Shown here: positions 25,390 to 34,840 of the stretch, one piece after another
How positions within the stretch are numbered: the stretch's first letter is position 1
Layout: each line of letters begins with the position of its first letter
NCBI GenBank assembly: GCA_947574505.1
Contig: CANPJW010000001.1
Span: 124,001-188,000 of the forward strand
Length of the DNA stretch: 64,000 nucleotides
Reading direction: 5' to 3'
Source of the DNA: an uncultured Bacteroides sp.
GTDB taxonomy: Bacteria > Bacteroidota > Bacteroidia > Bacteroidales > Bacteroidaceae
The notes under the pieces: generated by a model
Database searches by the model: none
What the model was told of the DNA's origin: nothing
What the model saw: the letters and a program-made list of their open reading frames with translations, nothing else
Made by a program: the position numbers and the translations under genes

Positions 25390-26193
25390 TTATTTAGGCT
25401 GCTTACCAATGTAGGCCAGAATACCGCCATCTACATAGAGAATATGGCCATTGACGGCATTAGATGCTTCAGATGCAAGGAATACGGCAGGACCGGTCAA
25501 TTCCTGCGGATCCAACCAACGGCCGGCCGGAGTCTTGGCACAGATGAATGTATCAAACGGATGACGACTTCCATCGGGCTGGATTTCACGTAACGGAGCT
25601 GTTTGCGGAGTAGCGATATAGCCCGGACCGATACCATTACACTGAATGTTGTATTCTCCGTATTCAGAACAGATGTTACGGGTCAACATCTTCAAACCAC
25701 CTTTAGCGGCAGCGTATGCAGAAACGGTTTCACGACCCAACTCAGACATCATAGAGCAGATATTGATGATTTTTCCGTGTCCTTTTTCCATCATCGCAGG
25801 CAAAACCGCTTTAGAAACAATGAACGGAGCATTCAAGTCAATATCAATAACACGGCGGAAATCGGCAGCTTCCATCTCGTGCATCGGAACGCGACGGATA
25901 ATACCGGCATTGTTTACAAGAATATCGATGGTACCTACTTCTTTTGCAATAGTGGCAACCATAGCCTGTACGGCAGGTTCGTCAGTAACATCGCATACAT
26001 ATCCGTGTGCCTTGATTCCTTTTTCAGCGTAAGAAGCCAGACCTTTATCCACCAATTCCTGATTGATGTCGTTGAAACAGATGGTTGCGCCCTGTTCTGC
26101 AAAAGCAGATGCAATAGCAAAACCGATACCATAAGAAGCGCCTGTTACAAGAGCTACTTTACCTTCCAAAGAAAAATTCAAATACTGATTCAT
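25390..26193 (-). CDS. kduD: 2-keto-3-deoxy-gluconate dehydrogenase / gluconate 5-dehydrogenase (SDR)
   Basis: A 267-residue classical short-chain dehydrogenase. The cofactor motif TGASYGIG is at residues 17-24, NNAG at about 94-97, and the catalytic Ser147, Tyr160 and Lys164 are in place. Databases often label this subgroup gluconate 5-dehydrogenase. Next to kduI it most likely reduces 2,5-diketo-3-deoxygluconate to 2-keto-3-deoxygluconate in unsaturated uronate breakdown. It starts 36 bp after the kduI stop, so they form an operon. Confidence 0.9.
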   Translation of the reverse strand: MNQYLNFSLEGKVALVTGASYGIGFAIASAFAEQGATICFNDINQELVDKGLASYAEKGIKAHGYVCDVTDEPAVQAMVATIAKEVGTIDILVNNAGIIRRVPMHEMEAADFRRVIDIDLNAPFIVSKAVLPAMMEKGHGKIINICSMMSELGRETVSAYAAAKGGLKMLTRNICSEYGEYNIQCNGIGPGYIATPQTAPLREIQPDGSRHPFDTFICAKTPAGRWLDPQELTGPAVFLASEASNAVNGHILYVDGGILAYIGKQPK

Positions 26194-26229
26194 GATACTT
26201 ATATTATTAAATTAATGAAGTTATATGAT

Positions 26230-27072
26230 TTATTTCAAGTCTGTAATCAATGAGAAGTCCTGATCACCGTAATCCAGATTCTCTCCACCCATACCCCAGA
26301 TAAAGGTATAGTTGTGTGTTGCCGCCGCACTATGGATAGACCATTCGGGAGACAAGACTGCCTGATCGCCTTTCATCCATATATGACGGGTTTCATCCAC
26401 TTCTCCCATAAAATGGCAAACAGCGTGTTCATCGGGCACTTCGAAATAGAAGTAGGCTTCCATACGGCGGCTGTGCACGTGCGCCGGCATGGTGTTCCAC
26501 ACACTTCCCGGTTTCAGTTCGGTCATTCCCATCTGCAACTGGCAGGTAGGCAATACCTGACTGACCAGCATCTTGTTGATGCAACGATGGTTGGACCCTT
26601 CCAATGAACCCATTTCAGCAACGATGGCATCTGCCTTGGTCACTTTTTTATCGGGATAGTTACGATGAGCGGTAACAGAGTTAAAATAGAATTTGGCAGG
26701 GTTCTTGACATCTTTACTTTCAAAAGTCACTTCCCGGTCTCCCGAACCCAGATAAAGCGCTTCTTTATAATCCAGTTCGAACACGGCATCTCCGGCTTTG
26801 ACCACACCGGGACCGCCCACATTGAAGATCCCCATTTCACGGCGGGTAAGGAAATAAGGCGCTTTCAACGGATCGATAGCCTCCAGCTTCAATACCTCCC
26901 CTACGGGTCTGGCTCCTCCTACAATCATGCGGTCATACATGGAATAAACCATGTTCACCTCATTGTCCGAAAATACTTTTTCCATTAAGAAATCCCGTCG
27001 TATCCTTTGGGTGTCATAGCCTTTGGCATCTTCGGGATGCGCGGCATAACGGATTTCATAATTTGTCTTCAT
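26230..27072 (-). CDS. kduI: 5-keto-4-deoxyuronate isomerase
   Basis: A 280-residue cytoplasmic cupin enzyme that isomerizes 5-keto-4-deoxyuronate, the spontaneous product of unsaturated uronic acid, to 2,5-diketo-3-deoxygluconate. The metal-binding segment is PAHVHSRRMEAYFYF, with two His and a Glu, plus a downstream His in the SIHSAAATHNYTFIWGMGGEN region. The length and sequence are typical of KduI. Its substrates come from pectate lyases or glycosaminoglycan lyases, which fits the pectin PUL further right. Confidence 0.96.
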   Translation of the reverse strand: MKTNYEIRYAAHPEDAKGYDTQRIRRDFLMEKVFSDNEVNMVYSMYDRMIVGGARPVGEVLKLEAIDPLKAPYFLTRREMGIFNVGGPGVVKAGDAVFELDYKEALYLGSGDREVTFESKDVKNPAKFYFNSVTAHRNYPDKKVTKADAIVAEMGSLEGSNHRCINKMLVSQVLPTCQLQMGMTELKPGSVWNTMPAHVHSRRMEAYFYFEVPDEHAVCHFMGEVDETRHIWMKGDQAVLSPEWSIHSAAATHNYTFIWGMGGENLDYGDQDFSLITDLK

Positions 27073-27121
27073 AAGCAGCTATTTTATGTTTTTATAGTAT
27101 TCCGAATTATTTCGACTTGGG

Positions 27122-27129
27122 CAAAGTTA
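27122..27129 (-). promoter_or_regulatory. -7 promoter box of kduI-kduD
   Basis: TAACTTTG on the minus strand, followed by CCC, fits the consensus. It lies 49 nt before the kduI ATG. A TTTTTG is found 24 nt upstream. Confidence 0.55.
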
Positions 27130-27242
27130 CGAAACAATCTTGTTCCGATGCTGCAAAAATCGTTCAGAATAGGTATAAATTTTGTCCTATTATATGCAAA
27201 ATCTGCTACTTAATACGTTTCAGAACATTCAAAAACTCAAAT

Positions 27243-28643
27243 TCAACGAGATAAAATATCACAAAACTTATCTTGGAACGCACGCGCCCGGCTTAATTTC
27301 AGTACATTCTGATTGATGATAACAAAGGCCAGTTGATGTCCGTCAGCAGCTTTTACATAGCCTGCCAGCGAGCTGACTCCGGTTACAGAACCTGTTTTTG
27401 CATGCACATTTCCACGGGCCTTGGTCTGCTTCATCCGGTTTTGTAAAGTACCGTCCACTCCGGCTATGGGCAGGGACTCATAGAAAGGAAGAAAAATTTC
27501 CCGATGATAGTAGGCATATTTCAAATACTCCAACAGTAAACGTGGAGAGATATAATTATAAACGGAAACACCGCTGCCGTCCGCTATCTTATAGTTCTCC
27601 GGGTTAAACCCTAAAGCTGTTTTCATAAAGGCGTGAATGGCATCGGTTCCATCTTCTCCCGTCACCCGTTTATGCAGGGAACGCTTGGCAGCCAAATGAT
27701 AAAACATTGATTCGGCGCACAGGTTATCACTTTTCTTCAAAGCTCTTTCCAACACTTCCTTGAGTGGTCTTCGGACGGTATAAAGCGTAACTATACTGTC
27801 GGCCGTTACAGGACAATCGGCATACGTGCAAGTTCGCGCTTCAATTCCTTTGCTGCGCAAACGGCTGACAAAGGTATGGAAAAAGAAATCTTTGGAAGTA
27901 TATACATTCAATTTCTCAGTATAGGGATAAGAAACATTTCCGGAAACGGTAATGATATTGCCATTGCTGAGCCAGTTGCGGGTGATTTTCAGCTTCCCGG
28001 CTTGCGGATTACGGCTCACCCCGTGATTATGAACCTGATAATAATCGGAAACCGGCGTACAAACGACTTTAGGCAACGAGTCCTTCTGAGCAGGAGAAAC
28101 CGATACATCCACGCAGCCCCTATTCAGCATGAGAGGGGAAAGATAGGGCTGGAAGGAGTAAGGAGTATCGTCCCAACACCAGCCGGAACCCCAATAAACC
28201 GAGTCTGTCATGGAAACATCCGCCGCAAGGGTGTCTGTCACATAACGGATGCCTTGACTTGCCAACGCATCTACCAGACGGTCCAGATCCTCGTCCATAA
28301 ATTCCGGATCAAAACCGCCTATCAGATACAGACTGCCTTTCAACGTGTCATTTTCTATCTTTCCACGATAACGGAGACCGGTATCCATGGTATAATCCGC
28401 TCCCAGTTGCGCCAAGGCGGTAACCGAAGTGATTATCTTCTCAACAGAAGCAGGACGGTATAGTTTCTCGTCCTGATAACGGTAAACGGATTTCCCGGTG
28501 GTCAGATCGAATACGGCAATACCCACTTCGGATGTTTTCAGAACTTCCTCATGCAGTAAAGCGTCCAGCCGCTGAGATAGCGGCTGGGCGTTTATGAAGT
28601 GAATAGATAAAATCAGTAAAAAGAAAAATAAAACTCGTTTCAT
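27243..28643 (-). CDS. dacB: D-alanyl-D-alanine carboxypeptidase/endopeptidase (PBP4, S13 family)
   Basis: A 466-residue secreted penicillin-binding protein that trims or hydrolyses peptidoglycan cross-links. A signal peptide covers residues 1-19. The three active-site motifs are visible: SxxK as SVEK (Ser66, Lys69), SxN as SDN in LKKSDNLCAE, and KTG at 416-418. The insertion between SxxK and SxN is characteristic of class C PBP4/DacB proteins. Its ATG shares one base with the lpdA stop, so translation is coupled to lpdA. Confidence 0.93.
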   Translation of the reverse strand: MKRVLFFFLLILSIHFINAQPLSQRLDALLHEEVLKTSEVGIAVFDLTTGKSVYRYQDEKLYRPASVEKIITSVTALAQLGADYTMDTGLRYRGKIENDTLKGSLYLIGGFDPEFMDEDLDRLVDALASQGIRYVTDTLAADVSMTDSVYWGSGWCWDDTPYSFQPYLSPLMLNRGCVDVSVSPAQKDSLPKVVCTPVSDYYQVHNHGVSRNPQAGKLKITRNWLSNGNIITVSGNVSYPYTEKLNVYTSKDFFFHTFVSRLRSKGIEARTCTYADCPVTADSIVTLYTVRRPLKEVLERALKKSDNLCAESMFYHLAAKRSLHKRVTGEDGTDAIHAFMKTALGFNPENYKIADGSGVSVYNYISPRLLLEYLKYAYYHREIFLPFYESLPIAGVDGTLQNRMKQTKARGNVHAKTGSVTGVSSLAGYVKAADGHQLAFVIINQNVLKLSRARAFQDKFCDILSR

Positions 28644-29983
28644 TATAGTTCCCTGAATATCTCACCCACAGTAGGATGAGGGAATACATATCGTTTCCAA
28701 TCCTCTATGGTCTTACCATCCTCAATAGCCATACCTGCCAATACAATCAGCTCGGAAGCAGGATTACCCAACATATGCGCTCCCAATACAGTACCGTCTT
28801 CGGCTGCCAAAACTTTGCAGACACCGTTCACTCCTTCATTCTCGGCTACAAAACGCCCGGAGTAAGCCATCGGCAACTTAACGGCTCGATAAGGAATACC
28901 TGCGGCCTGCAAAGCTTCCTCGCTCATACCTACCCCGGCAATCTCAGGATTTGTATAGACCACACCCGGTATGGCACGATAACTCATCGCATCTTCCTTA
29001 CCTGTAATATGATGGACAGCCACTTCCGCCTCACGCACGGCGGTATGTGCCAACAAAGAGACTCCGTTCAAATCACCGCATACATAGACACCGGGGACAG
29101 AAGATTGCAAATGTTCATCTACTTTGATGCATCTGCGTTCCGTCCATTCCAAATTCAGATTTTCCAGTCCGAAACCTTTTGTCACCGGACGACGGCCTAC
29201 ACTCATCAATAACTTATCAGCTGTAACAGTTCCTGCTCCATCTGCATTTTCGTATGACACAGTAATACCGGTCTCCCCTTTGGATACCCCTACTACTTTC
29301 GTACTGAGCAGGAACTTGATTCCTTTTTTGGCATATTCAGCCCGGAGCATGGCCGACAGCTCTTTATCCATGCCACCCAGGATTTCATCCAACATTTCGA
29401 CCACAGTCACCTGTACTCCCAAACTGGTGAAGAAAGAAGCAAATTCCATACCGATCACTCCACCGCCGACAATAGTCAATGAAGCAGGTACTTCTTTATT
29501 ATCCAGTGCATCACGGTGCGTCCAGTAATCCACGTTTTCCACTCCCGGAATAGGAGGAATAAATGTTTCACTGCCGGTACACAGCAGCAAATTCTCACAT
29601 TCGTAGGTTTCCCCACCGCATTGGATGGTATTCTTATCTACAATCGTGGCTTCTCCCGTTACTATATTTACCTGATGCGCAGTCAGTTTTGCCTTGATTC
29701 CCAATACCAGCTTACGAACCACCTTTGATTTACGCGCCACAATCTTTCCTAAATCAAAAGAAGCTTCAGACACATTCACGGCATACTTTGAAGCATGTTT
29801 CGCATAATCATATACTTTAGCCGAATAAAGCAAGGTCTTGGTAGGAATACATCCCTCATTCAGGCAGACACCGCCCAGACTTCTTTTTTCGAACAATACA
29901 ACACTCAGTCCTGCCTTTCCGGCAGCTTCGGCAGCAGTATACCCTGCGGGACCTCCACCGATGATTGCAATTTGATATTTCAT
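28643..29983 (-). CDS. lpdA: Dihydrolipoyl dehydrogenase
   Basis: A 446-residue flavoprotein that reoxidizes dihydrolipoyl groups of 2-oxoacid dehydrogenase or glycine-cleavage complexes with NAD+. The FAD site IGGGPAGYTAAEAAG is at residues 8-22, the redox-active cysteines are Cys40 and Cys45 in GGVCLNEGCIPTK, the NAD site is VGGGVIGMEFASFF, and the C-terminal His436-x4-Glu441 pair (HPTVGE) is the acid/base. No 2-oxoacid dehydrogenase genes adjoin it. dacB overlaps its stop by one base. Confidence 0.95.
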   Translation of the reverse strand: MKYQIAIIGGGPAGYTAAEAAGKAGLSVVLFEKRSLGGVCLNEGCIPTKTLLYSAKVYDYAKHASKYAVNVSEASFDLGKIVARKSKVVRKLVLGIKAKLTAHQVNIVTGEATIVDKNTIQCGGETYECENLLLCTGSETFIPPIPGVENVDYWTHRDALDNKEVPASLTIVGGGVIGMEFASFFTSLGVQVTVVEMLDEILGGMDKELSAMLRAEYAKKGIKFLLSTKVVGVSKGETGITVSYENADGAGTVTADKLLMSVGRRPVTKGFGLENLNLEWTERRCIKVDEHLQSSVPGVYVCGDLNGVSLLAHTAVREAEVAVHHITGKEDAMSYRAIPGVVYTNPEIAGVGMSEEALQAAGIPYRAVKLPMAYSGRFVAENEGVNGVCKVLAAEDGTVLGAHMLGNPASELIVLAGMAIEDGKTIEDWKRYVFPHPTVGEIFREL

Positions 29984-30032
29984 GGTATTTATTTTGGGTT
30001 AATTAGTTTTTATCTGTTCAAAACCTTCAACA

Positions 30033-30446
30033 TTATTCCTCCTCTATCCTATGCTCCAGCCGCTTCACCAACGCATTGATAAATTCTTCCGGCTTTACAG
30101 GAACCAATGACAATAAATTTTTCTTCTCATAATGTATCAATACATATTTCGAAGGCATAATTCCACCGAATCCGGAACTTCGTTTCAGCTCCACATCCGT
30201 AATGTCAGTCAAGGGAATGGTCTTCCCTTTATAAAAACGACCATAATACACCACCAGCTTTCCATCCGCAGTCAGCGTATAAGTAGAATGGATAATACGT
30301 TCAATGGTAATGATCAGCCCCAATGCCACCACCAATCCTATCATTGCCTTCATACACCAGAAAGCAAATACCATGACGGCTGTCAGCAGTATCAGAAACA
30401 GATAAGTGCCTCCTGCTATCTTCACATGAAAAATTCGATTCATCAT
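30033..30446 (-). CDS. PH-domain-like membrane protein
   Basis: A 137-residue protein with two N-terminal membrane segments (from GGTYLFLILLTAVMVF and GLVVALGLIITIE), followed by a bacterial PH-like domain (bPH2) with the pattern YTLTADGKLVVYYGRF and ITDVELKRSSG. The function of such domains is unknown in most cases. The frame is open from 30497, but a near-consensus -7 box (TATCTTTC, 30464-30471) lies between that ATG and the ATG pair at 30441-30446. I therefore start at 30446. Confidence 0.75.
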   Translation of the reverse strand: MMNRIFHVKIAGGTYLFLILLTAVMVFAFWCMKAMIGLVVALGLIITIERIIHSTYTLTADGKLVVYYGRFYKGKTIPLTDITDVELKRSSGFGGIMPSKYVLIHYEKKNLLSLVPVKPEEFINALVKRLEHRIEEE

Positions 30447-30518
30447 CTTATTGTAATTTGCCCGAAAGATAATAAATTTATCGTTTATCGACCTCATTAC
30501 GGCGCAGAATAAGAGAAT

Positions 30519-31079
30519 TTATCCTTTTTTTGTCCTCTTTACTGTACGTTTCATCTTCAAAGCATACAAATTTAATTCGATAGAAGATTCCGTTTCTGTT
30601 ATATCACCCTCATCAGTCAGCAGTTCATTCAGCAGTTCTCCACTACGTTGTACCAGACTCTTCCTCTTTTCCTCATCATACTCGGTAGCCATGATATTTA
30701 CATTCCGTACTAATGTCCTTAACTTAAAGAATGATTCGATAATGGCAAAAGTAGTTGCGGTAGCTCTCGGACCTTTTAATATAGTAGCCAACATATACAA
30801 TCCCCGTTCTGTAAAAGCTTTGGGGACAACGGTTGAATACTTCAAACTTTCTAACCGGTGGAAATTTTCCACCAGTTCCTGTTTTTCAGATAATTGCAAG
30901 CTAAAACAGTAATTTTCAGGGAATTTATCTGCATTATTTTTTACTGCTTTATTTATATCCCTGGTTTCTACGCCATAAAGCTTAGCTACATCCCGGTCTA
31001 TCAGTACTTTCTCACCCCTCAACTCAATTATAAGTTCTTTTACCTCACTTTCGTGAATGATTTCTTTATTGTTTTCCAT
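30519..31079 (-). CDS. ORF6N-domain protein
   Basis: A 186-residue protein. Residues about 12-95 form the ORF6N DNA-binding domain, with VLIDRDVAKLYGVETRDINKAVKNN and FPENYCFSL, and the middle contains the usual extension KAFTERGLYMLATILKG. ORF6N is related to KilA-N and common in phages and prophages, and stand-alone copies are frequent in Bacteroidota chromosomes. No other phage genes lie nearby. The C-terminal 60 residues are charged. A weak -7-like box (TAACTTTC, 31101-31108) precedes it. A role as regulator is inferred from the domain only. Confidence 0.85.
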   Translation of the reverse strand: MENNKEIIHESEVKELIIELRGEKVLIDRDVAKLYGVETRDINKAVKNNADKFPENYCFSLQLSEKQELVENFHRLESLKYSTVVPKAFTERGLYMLATILKGPRATATTFAIIESFFKLRTLVRNVNIMATEYDEEKRKSLVQRSGELLNELLTDEGDITETESSIELNLYALKMKRTVKRTKKG

Positions 31080-31206
31080 CCTATTCTATTTAAAAATGCA
31101 GAAAGTTACACTTTTAATTTCATACTTGCATTATCTATTTCGTTTATTCTTCACGAAAAAAATAGTAAAAACAAGAGCAAAAGGTACAATGAATAAAGGT
31201 TTTTCG

Positions 31207-31214
31207 TAGCTTTG
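31207..31214 (+). promoter_or_regulatory. -7 promoter box of nadB
   Basis: TAGCTTTG followed by CACC fits the consensus and lies 20 nt before the ATG at 31235. No clear -33 element is seen. Confidence 0.6.
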
Positions 31215-31234
31215 CACCCATAAAGCATATTATC

Positions 31235-32815
31235 ATGGTTAAAAAATTCGATTTCCTTGTTATCGGCTCAGGACTTGCCGGAATGAGCTTCGCACTGAAA
31301 GTAGCTCACAAAGGTAAAGTCGCCCTGATTTGTAAAGCAGGACTGGAAGAAGCCAATACCTATTTTGCTCAGGGAGGTATAGCATCTGTTACCAACTTGA
31401 AAGTAGACAATTTCGAGAAACACATTGAAGACACGATGATTGCCGGCGATTGGATCAGTGACCGCGCGGCTGTAGAAAAAGTAGTGCGAGAAGCACCTGC
31501 ACAAATCCAGGAACTGATAAAATGGGGAGTGGATTTTGATAAAAAAGAGGATGGAGAATTCGACCTCCACAAAGAAGGAGGCCATTCCGAGTTCCGTATC
31601 CTGCACCACAAAGACAATACAGGAGCTGAAATACAAACCAGCTTGATAGAAGCGGTAAAAGCTCATCCCAATATTACCATATTTACAGATCACTATGCGG
31701 TAGAAATCATTACCCAGCATCATTTGGGAATTATCGTCACCCGCCATACACCAGGCATCAAATGTTTCGGTGCTTACGTATTGAATGAGAAAACAGGAGA
31801 AGTGGATACGTTCCTGTCCAAAGTAACTGTAATGGCAACAGGCGGATGCGAAGCGGTATACCGCAATACAACCAATCCACTAGTAGCTACGGGAGACGGC
31901 ATTGCTATGGTGTACCGTGCCAAAGGAGCAGTAAAGGACATGGAATTTATACAATTCCATCCCACCGCCCTCTTCCATCCGGGAGACCGTCCCAGTTTCC
32001 TCATCACCGAAGCCATGCGCGGTTACGGTGCTGTCTTAAAGAATCAAAGTGGCGAAGAATTCATGCAAAAATATGATCCACGCCTGTCATTGGCCCCACG
32101 TGATATCGTAGCACGTGCCATTGATAACGAAATGAAGCAGCGCGGTGAAGATCATGTATATCTGGATGTGACGCATAAAGATCCGGAAGAAACAAAAAAA
32201 CATTTCCCCAATATTTATAAAAAATGCCTCAGCCTAGGCATTGATATTACTAAGGACTATATTCCTGTGGCTCCGGCTGCTCATTATCTGTGCGGAGGTA
32301 TCAAAGTCGATCTGGACGGACAGAGCAGCATCAACCGTTTGTATGCTATCGGCGAATGTTCATGTACCGGTCTGCACGGAGGTAACCGTCTGGCTTCCAA
32401 TTCGCTGATAGAAGCAGTGGTTTATGCGGACGCGGCAGCCAAACATGCACTAAATGTACTCGACCGGTATGACTTCAATGAGGATATCCCCGAATGGAAC
32501 GATGAAGGAACCATGAACAATGAAGAACGGGTACTGATAACCCAAAGCATGAAAGAGGTGAACCAGATTATGGAAGCTTATGTAGGTATTGTGCGCAGTA
32601 ATACGCGATTAATCCGTGCTTGGAACCGATTGGATATTTTATATGAAGAAACCGAGCGTCTTTTCAAACGCTGTAAGGCTTCACGCGAACTTTGCGAACT
32701 GCGTAACATGATTAACATCGGGTATTTGATCACCCGTCAGGCAATGGAACGGAAAGAGAGTCGCGGACTGCATTATACGATTGACTATCCACATGCCGCG
32801 GCAGAGAAGAAATAA
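31235..32815 (+). CDS. nadB: L-aspartate oxidase
   Basis: A 526-residue flavoprotein that oxidizes L-aspartate to iminoaspartate, the first step of de novo NAD synthesis. The FAD-binding motif is GSGLAGM (residues 11-17). The succinate-dehydrogenase/fumarate-reductase flavoprotein core includes GGIASVT, HTPGIKCFGAY, IQFHPTALFHPG and CGGIKVDLDGQSSI. The C-terminal helical domain (about 420-526) is of the usual length. nadA and nadC are not adjacent, although they often are in other bacteria. It has its own promoter and a strong terminator. Confidence 0.94.
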   Translation: MVKKFDFLVIGSGLAGMSFALKVAHKGKVALICKAGLEEANTYFAQGGIASVTNLKVDNFEKHIEDTMIAGDWISDRAAVEKVVREAPAQIQELIKWGVDFDKKEDGEFDLHKEGGHSEFRILHHKDNTGAEIQTSLIEAVKAHPNITIFTDHYAVEIITQHHLGIIVTRHTPGIKCFGAYVLNEKTGEVDTFLSKVTVMATGGCEAVYRNTTNPLVATGDGIAMVYRAKGAVKDMEFIQFHPTALFHPGDRPSFLITEAMRGYGAVLKNQSGEEFMQKYDPRLSLAPRDIVARAIDNEMKQRGEDHVYLDVTHKDPEETKKHFPNIYKKCLSLGIDITKDYIPVAPAAHYLCGGIKVDLDGQSSINRLYAIGECSCTGLHGGNRLASNSLIEAVVYADAAAKHALNVLDRYDFNEDIPEWNDEGTMNNEERVLITQSMKEVNQIMEAYVGIVRSNTRLIRAWNRLDILYEETERLFKRCKASRELCELRNMINIGYLITRQAMERKESRGLHYTIDYPHAAAEKK

Positions 32816-32841
32816 GAAACTGATTTCAGAATCCACCAAGA

Positions 32842-32895
32842 GGGTGTGCCAAAAGGTCTAAATAATAAACATGGCTTTTGGCACGCCCTTTTTTT
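32842..32895 (+). terminator. Terminator of nadB
   Basis: GGGTGTGCCAAAAG pairs with CTTTTGGCACGCCC (one G-T wobble) around a 19-nt loop and is followed by a run of T. Confidence 0.9.
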
Positions 32896-32991
32896 CGACC
32901 CAGTAGAAATCTAGCGGGGAGTAATAAAGAATTTTCTTTCAAACGCATAACTTACCTTGAACATCTTCTTTCTATTAAAAACTTTATTTCC

Positions 32992-33023
32992 TTTGTTCCT
33001 TCAGGAAGAATAGACTATCTTTG
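32992..33023 (+). promoter_or_regulatory. Promoter of the AAA-ATPase-like gene
   Basis: TTTG (32992-32995) and TATCTTTG (33016-33023) are separated by 20 nt, a near-ideal Bacteroidota promoter. Transcription would begin near 33030, which excludes the upstream ATG at 33029. Confidence 0.75.
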
Positions 33024-33064
33024 TTGTATTGGCATCCGGATACGAACTAAAGACAACAGAAGCA

Positions 33065-34792
33065 ATGATGGAAAATATAAAAGAAATCCCCTATGGCATT
33101 GCCAACTTCGTGGAAGTGGCAGAGCAGAACATGTACTATGTAGATAAAACCATGTATCTGCCTTTGCTGGAAAAACAGCCCCGGAACCTGTTCTTTATCC
33201 GTCCCCGCCGCTTCGGCAAGAGTATCTTTTTGAGTATGCTGCGTGCGTATTATGACATAGCACAAAAAGAAAAGTTCCAGAAACGCTTCGGCAATCTATG
33301 GATAGGCAGCCGCCCCACCCCCCTGCAAGGAAAATTTCAGGTGGTGTATCTTGATTTCTCGCGCGCCAGTGGCGGAAGCGGTTCACTGGAAGAAAATTTC
33401 AATAACTATTGCGGCATGGTGATGGACCTGTTCGGCAAAGTGTATGAGCCTTATTATTTTCCCGGATTTGCACAAAAGATGGAAGAACAGCCCGACTTTG
33501 TCAGCAAGTTGAACTACCTGAACCTGCATGCGGCTGAATCCGGAATGAGACTTTACCTCATCATCGACGAATACGATAACTTTACCAACATCGTTCTGAA
33601 CGAGCAGGGAAAAGACATTTATCATGCCCTGACCCATGCCAGCGGATTCTACCGTGAAATATTCAAGAAATTCAAAGGCATGTTCGAGCGCATCTTCATG
33701 ACCGGCGTCAGCCCCGTCACCTTGGACGACCTGACCAGCGGATTCAACATCGGCTGGAATATCAGTACCGACTACCAGTTCAACATGATGCTGGGATTCA
33801 GCGAAACGGACGTGCGCACCATGTTCCAATATTATAAGGATGCCGGACAGCTCCCGATCGACGCGGACATCGAAGCAATGATCCGGGAGATGAAACCGTG
33901 GTATAATAATTACTGTTTCGCAGAAGAAAGCCTGGAACGCGACCCGAAAATGTTCAATTGCGACATGGTACTTTACTACCTGCGCAATTACATCACGCTG
34001 GGCAAATCTCCTAAAGAGATGATAGATCCCAACACCCGTACGGACTACAACAAAATGAAGAAACTAATCCAGCTGGACAAGCTGGACGGCAACCGCAAGG
34101 GCGTATTACGTAAAATCACCGAAGAAGGGCAAATTATCACCAACCTGATCACCACCTTCCCGGCCAAGGAAATCGCCAAACCCGAAATCTTCCCCAGCCT
34201 GCTCTTCTATTATGGCATGTTGACCATCACTGCCACACGCGGCAGCCGCTTGGTATTGAGTATCCCCAACTATAATGTGCGCAAACAGTATTACGAATTC
34301 ATGCTGGAGGAGTACCAGGACAAACGCCATATCAACCTGAACAATTTGATGGACCTGTTCGATGAAATGGCTTACGAAGGCCATTGGCGCGAAACACTGG
34401 AATTCATTGCCCATGCCTACAAGGAAAATTCATCTGTACGCAGTGCCATGGAAGGCGAGCGAAATATACAGGGTTTCTTCACCGCCTACCTCAGCGTAAA
34501 CGCTTATTACCTGATGGCTCCGGAAATGGAACTGAGCCACGGTTACTGCGACCTCTTCCTCATGCCGGACCTGATGCGCTACGAGGTGAAGCATAGCTAT
34601 ATTCTTGAACTGAAATATCTGTCGGTGAAGGACACGGAAGAGAAAGCCCGGACGCAATGGCAGGAAGCGGTGAAACAGATTAACGAATATGCTGCCGCAC
34701 CCCGGGTATGGCAGTTGGTGCAGAACACGAAGCTGCACTGTATTATCATACAGTTCCGGGGATGGGAGCTGGAGCGGATGGAAGAAGTGTAG
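33065..34792 (+). CDS. AAA-ATPase-like / PD-(D/E)XK nuclease-like protein (DUF1703 type)
   Basis: A 575-residue cytoplasmic protein. Residues about 5-270 form the AAA-ATPase-like domain, with a Walker A-like loop RPRRFGKSIF, a Walker B LIIDEYDNF, and the family sequence TLDDLTSGFN. The C-terminal 100 residues carry a PD-(D/E)XK-like core: CDLFLMP followed by ILELKYL. Such proteins are abundant in Bacteroidales and of unknown function; defence or DNA-processing roles are only guessed. Two ATGs in tandem (33065, 33068) are possible starts. Relatively G/C-rich codons mark its 3' half. A decayed relative lies at 63530. Confidence 0.85.
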   Translation: MMENIKEIPYGIANFVEVAEQNMYYVDKTMYLPLLEKQPRNLFFIRPRRFGKSIFLSMLRAYYDIAQKEKFQKRFGNLWIGSRPTPLQGKFQVVYLDFSRASGGSGSLEENFNNYCGMVMDLFGKVYEPYYFPGFAQKMEEQPDFVSKLNYLNLHAAESGMRLYLIIDEYDNFTNIVLNEQGKDIYHALTHASGFYREIFKKFKGMFERIFMTGVSPVTLDDLTSGFNIGWNISTDYQFNMMLGFSETDVRTMFQYYKDAGQLPIDADIEAMIREMKPWYNNYCFAEESLERDPKMFNCDMVLYYLRNYITLGKSPKEMIDPNTRTDYNKMKKLIQLDKLDGNRKGVLRKITEEGQIITNLITTFPAKEIAKPEIFPSLLFYYGMLTITATRGSRLVLSIPNYNVRKQYYEFMLEEYQDKRHINLNNLMDLFDEMAYEGHWRETLEFIAHAYKENSSVRSAMEGERNIQGFFTAYLSVNAYYLMAPEMELSHGYCDLFLMPDLMRYEVKHSYILELKYLSVKDTEEKARTQWQEAVKQINEYAAAPRVWQLVQNTKLHCIIIQFRGWELERMEEV

Positions 34793-34840
34793 GCCTGTTC
34801 AAAACAACATGACAGTACGGATGAAAATTCATACAGGAAG

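Noticed and set aside
30519..31079. ORF6N protein as evidence of a prophage
   Set aside because: No integrase, structural, lysis or attachment sequences lie nearby; neighbours are housekeeping genes.
33029..33064. Upstream ATG at 33029 as start of the AAA-ATPase-like gene
   Set aside because: A near-ideal promoter puts the transcription start at about 33030, and the protein family begins at the later ATG pair.
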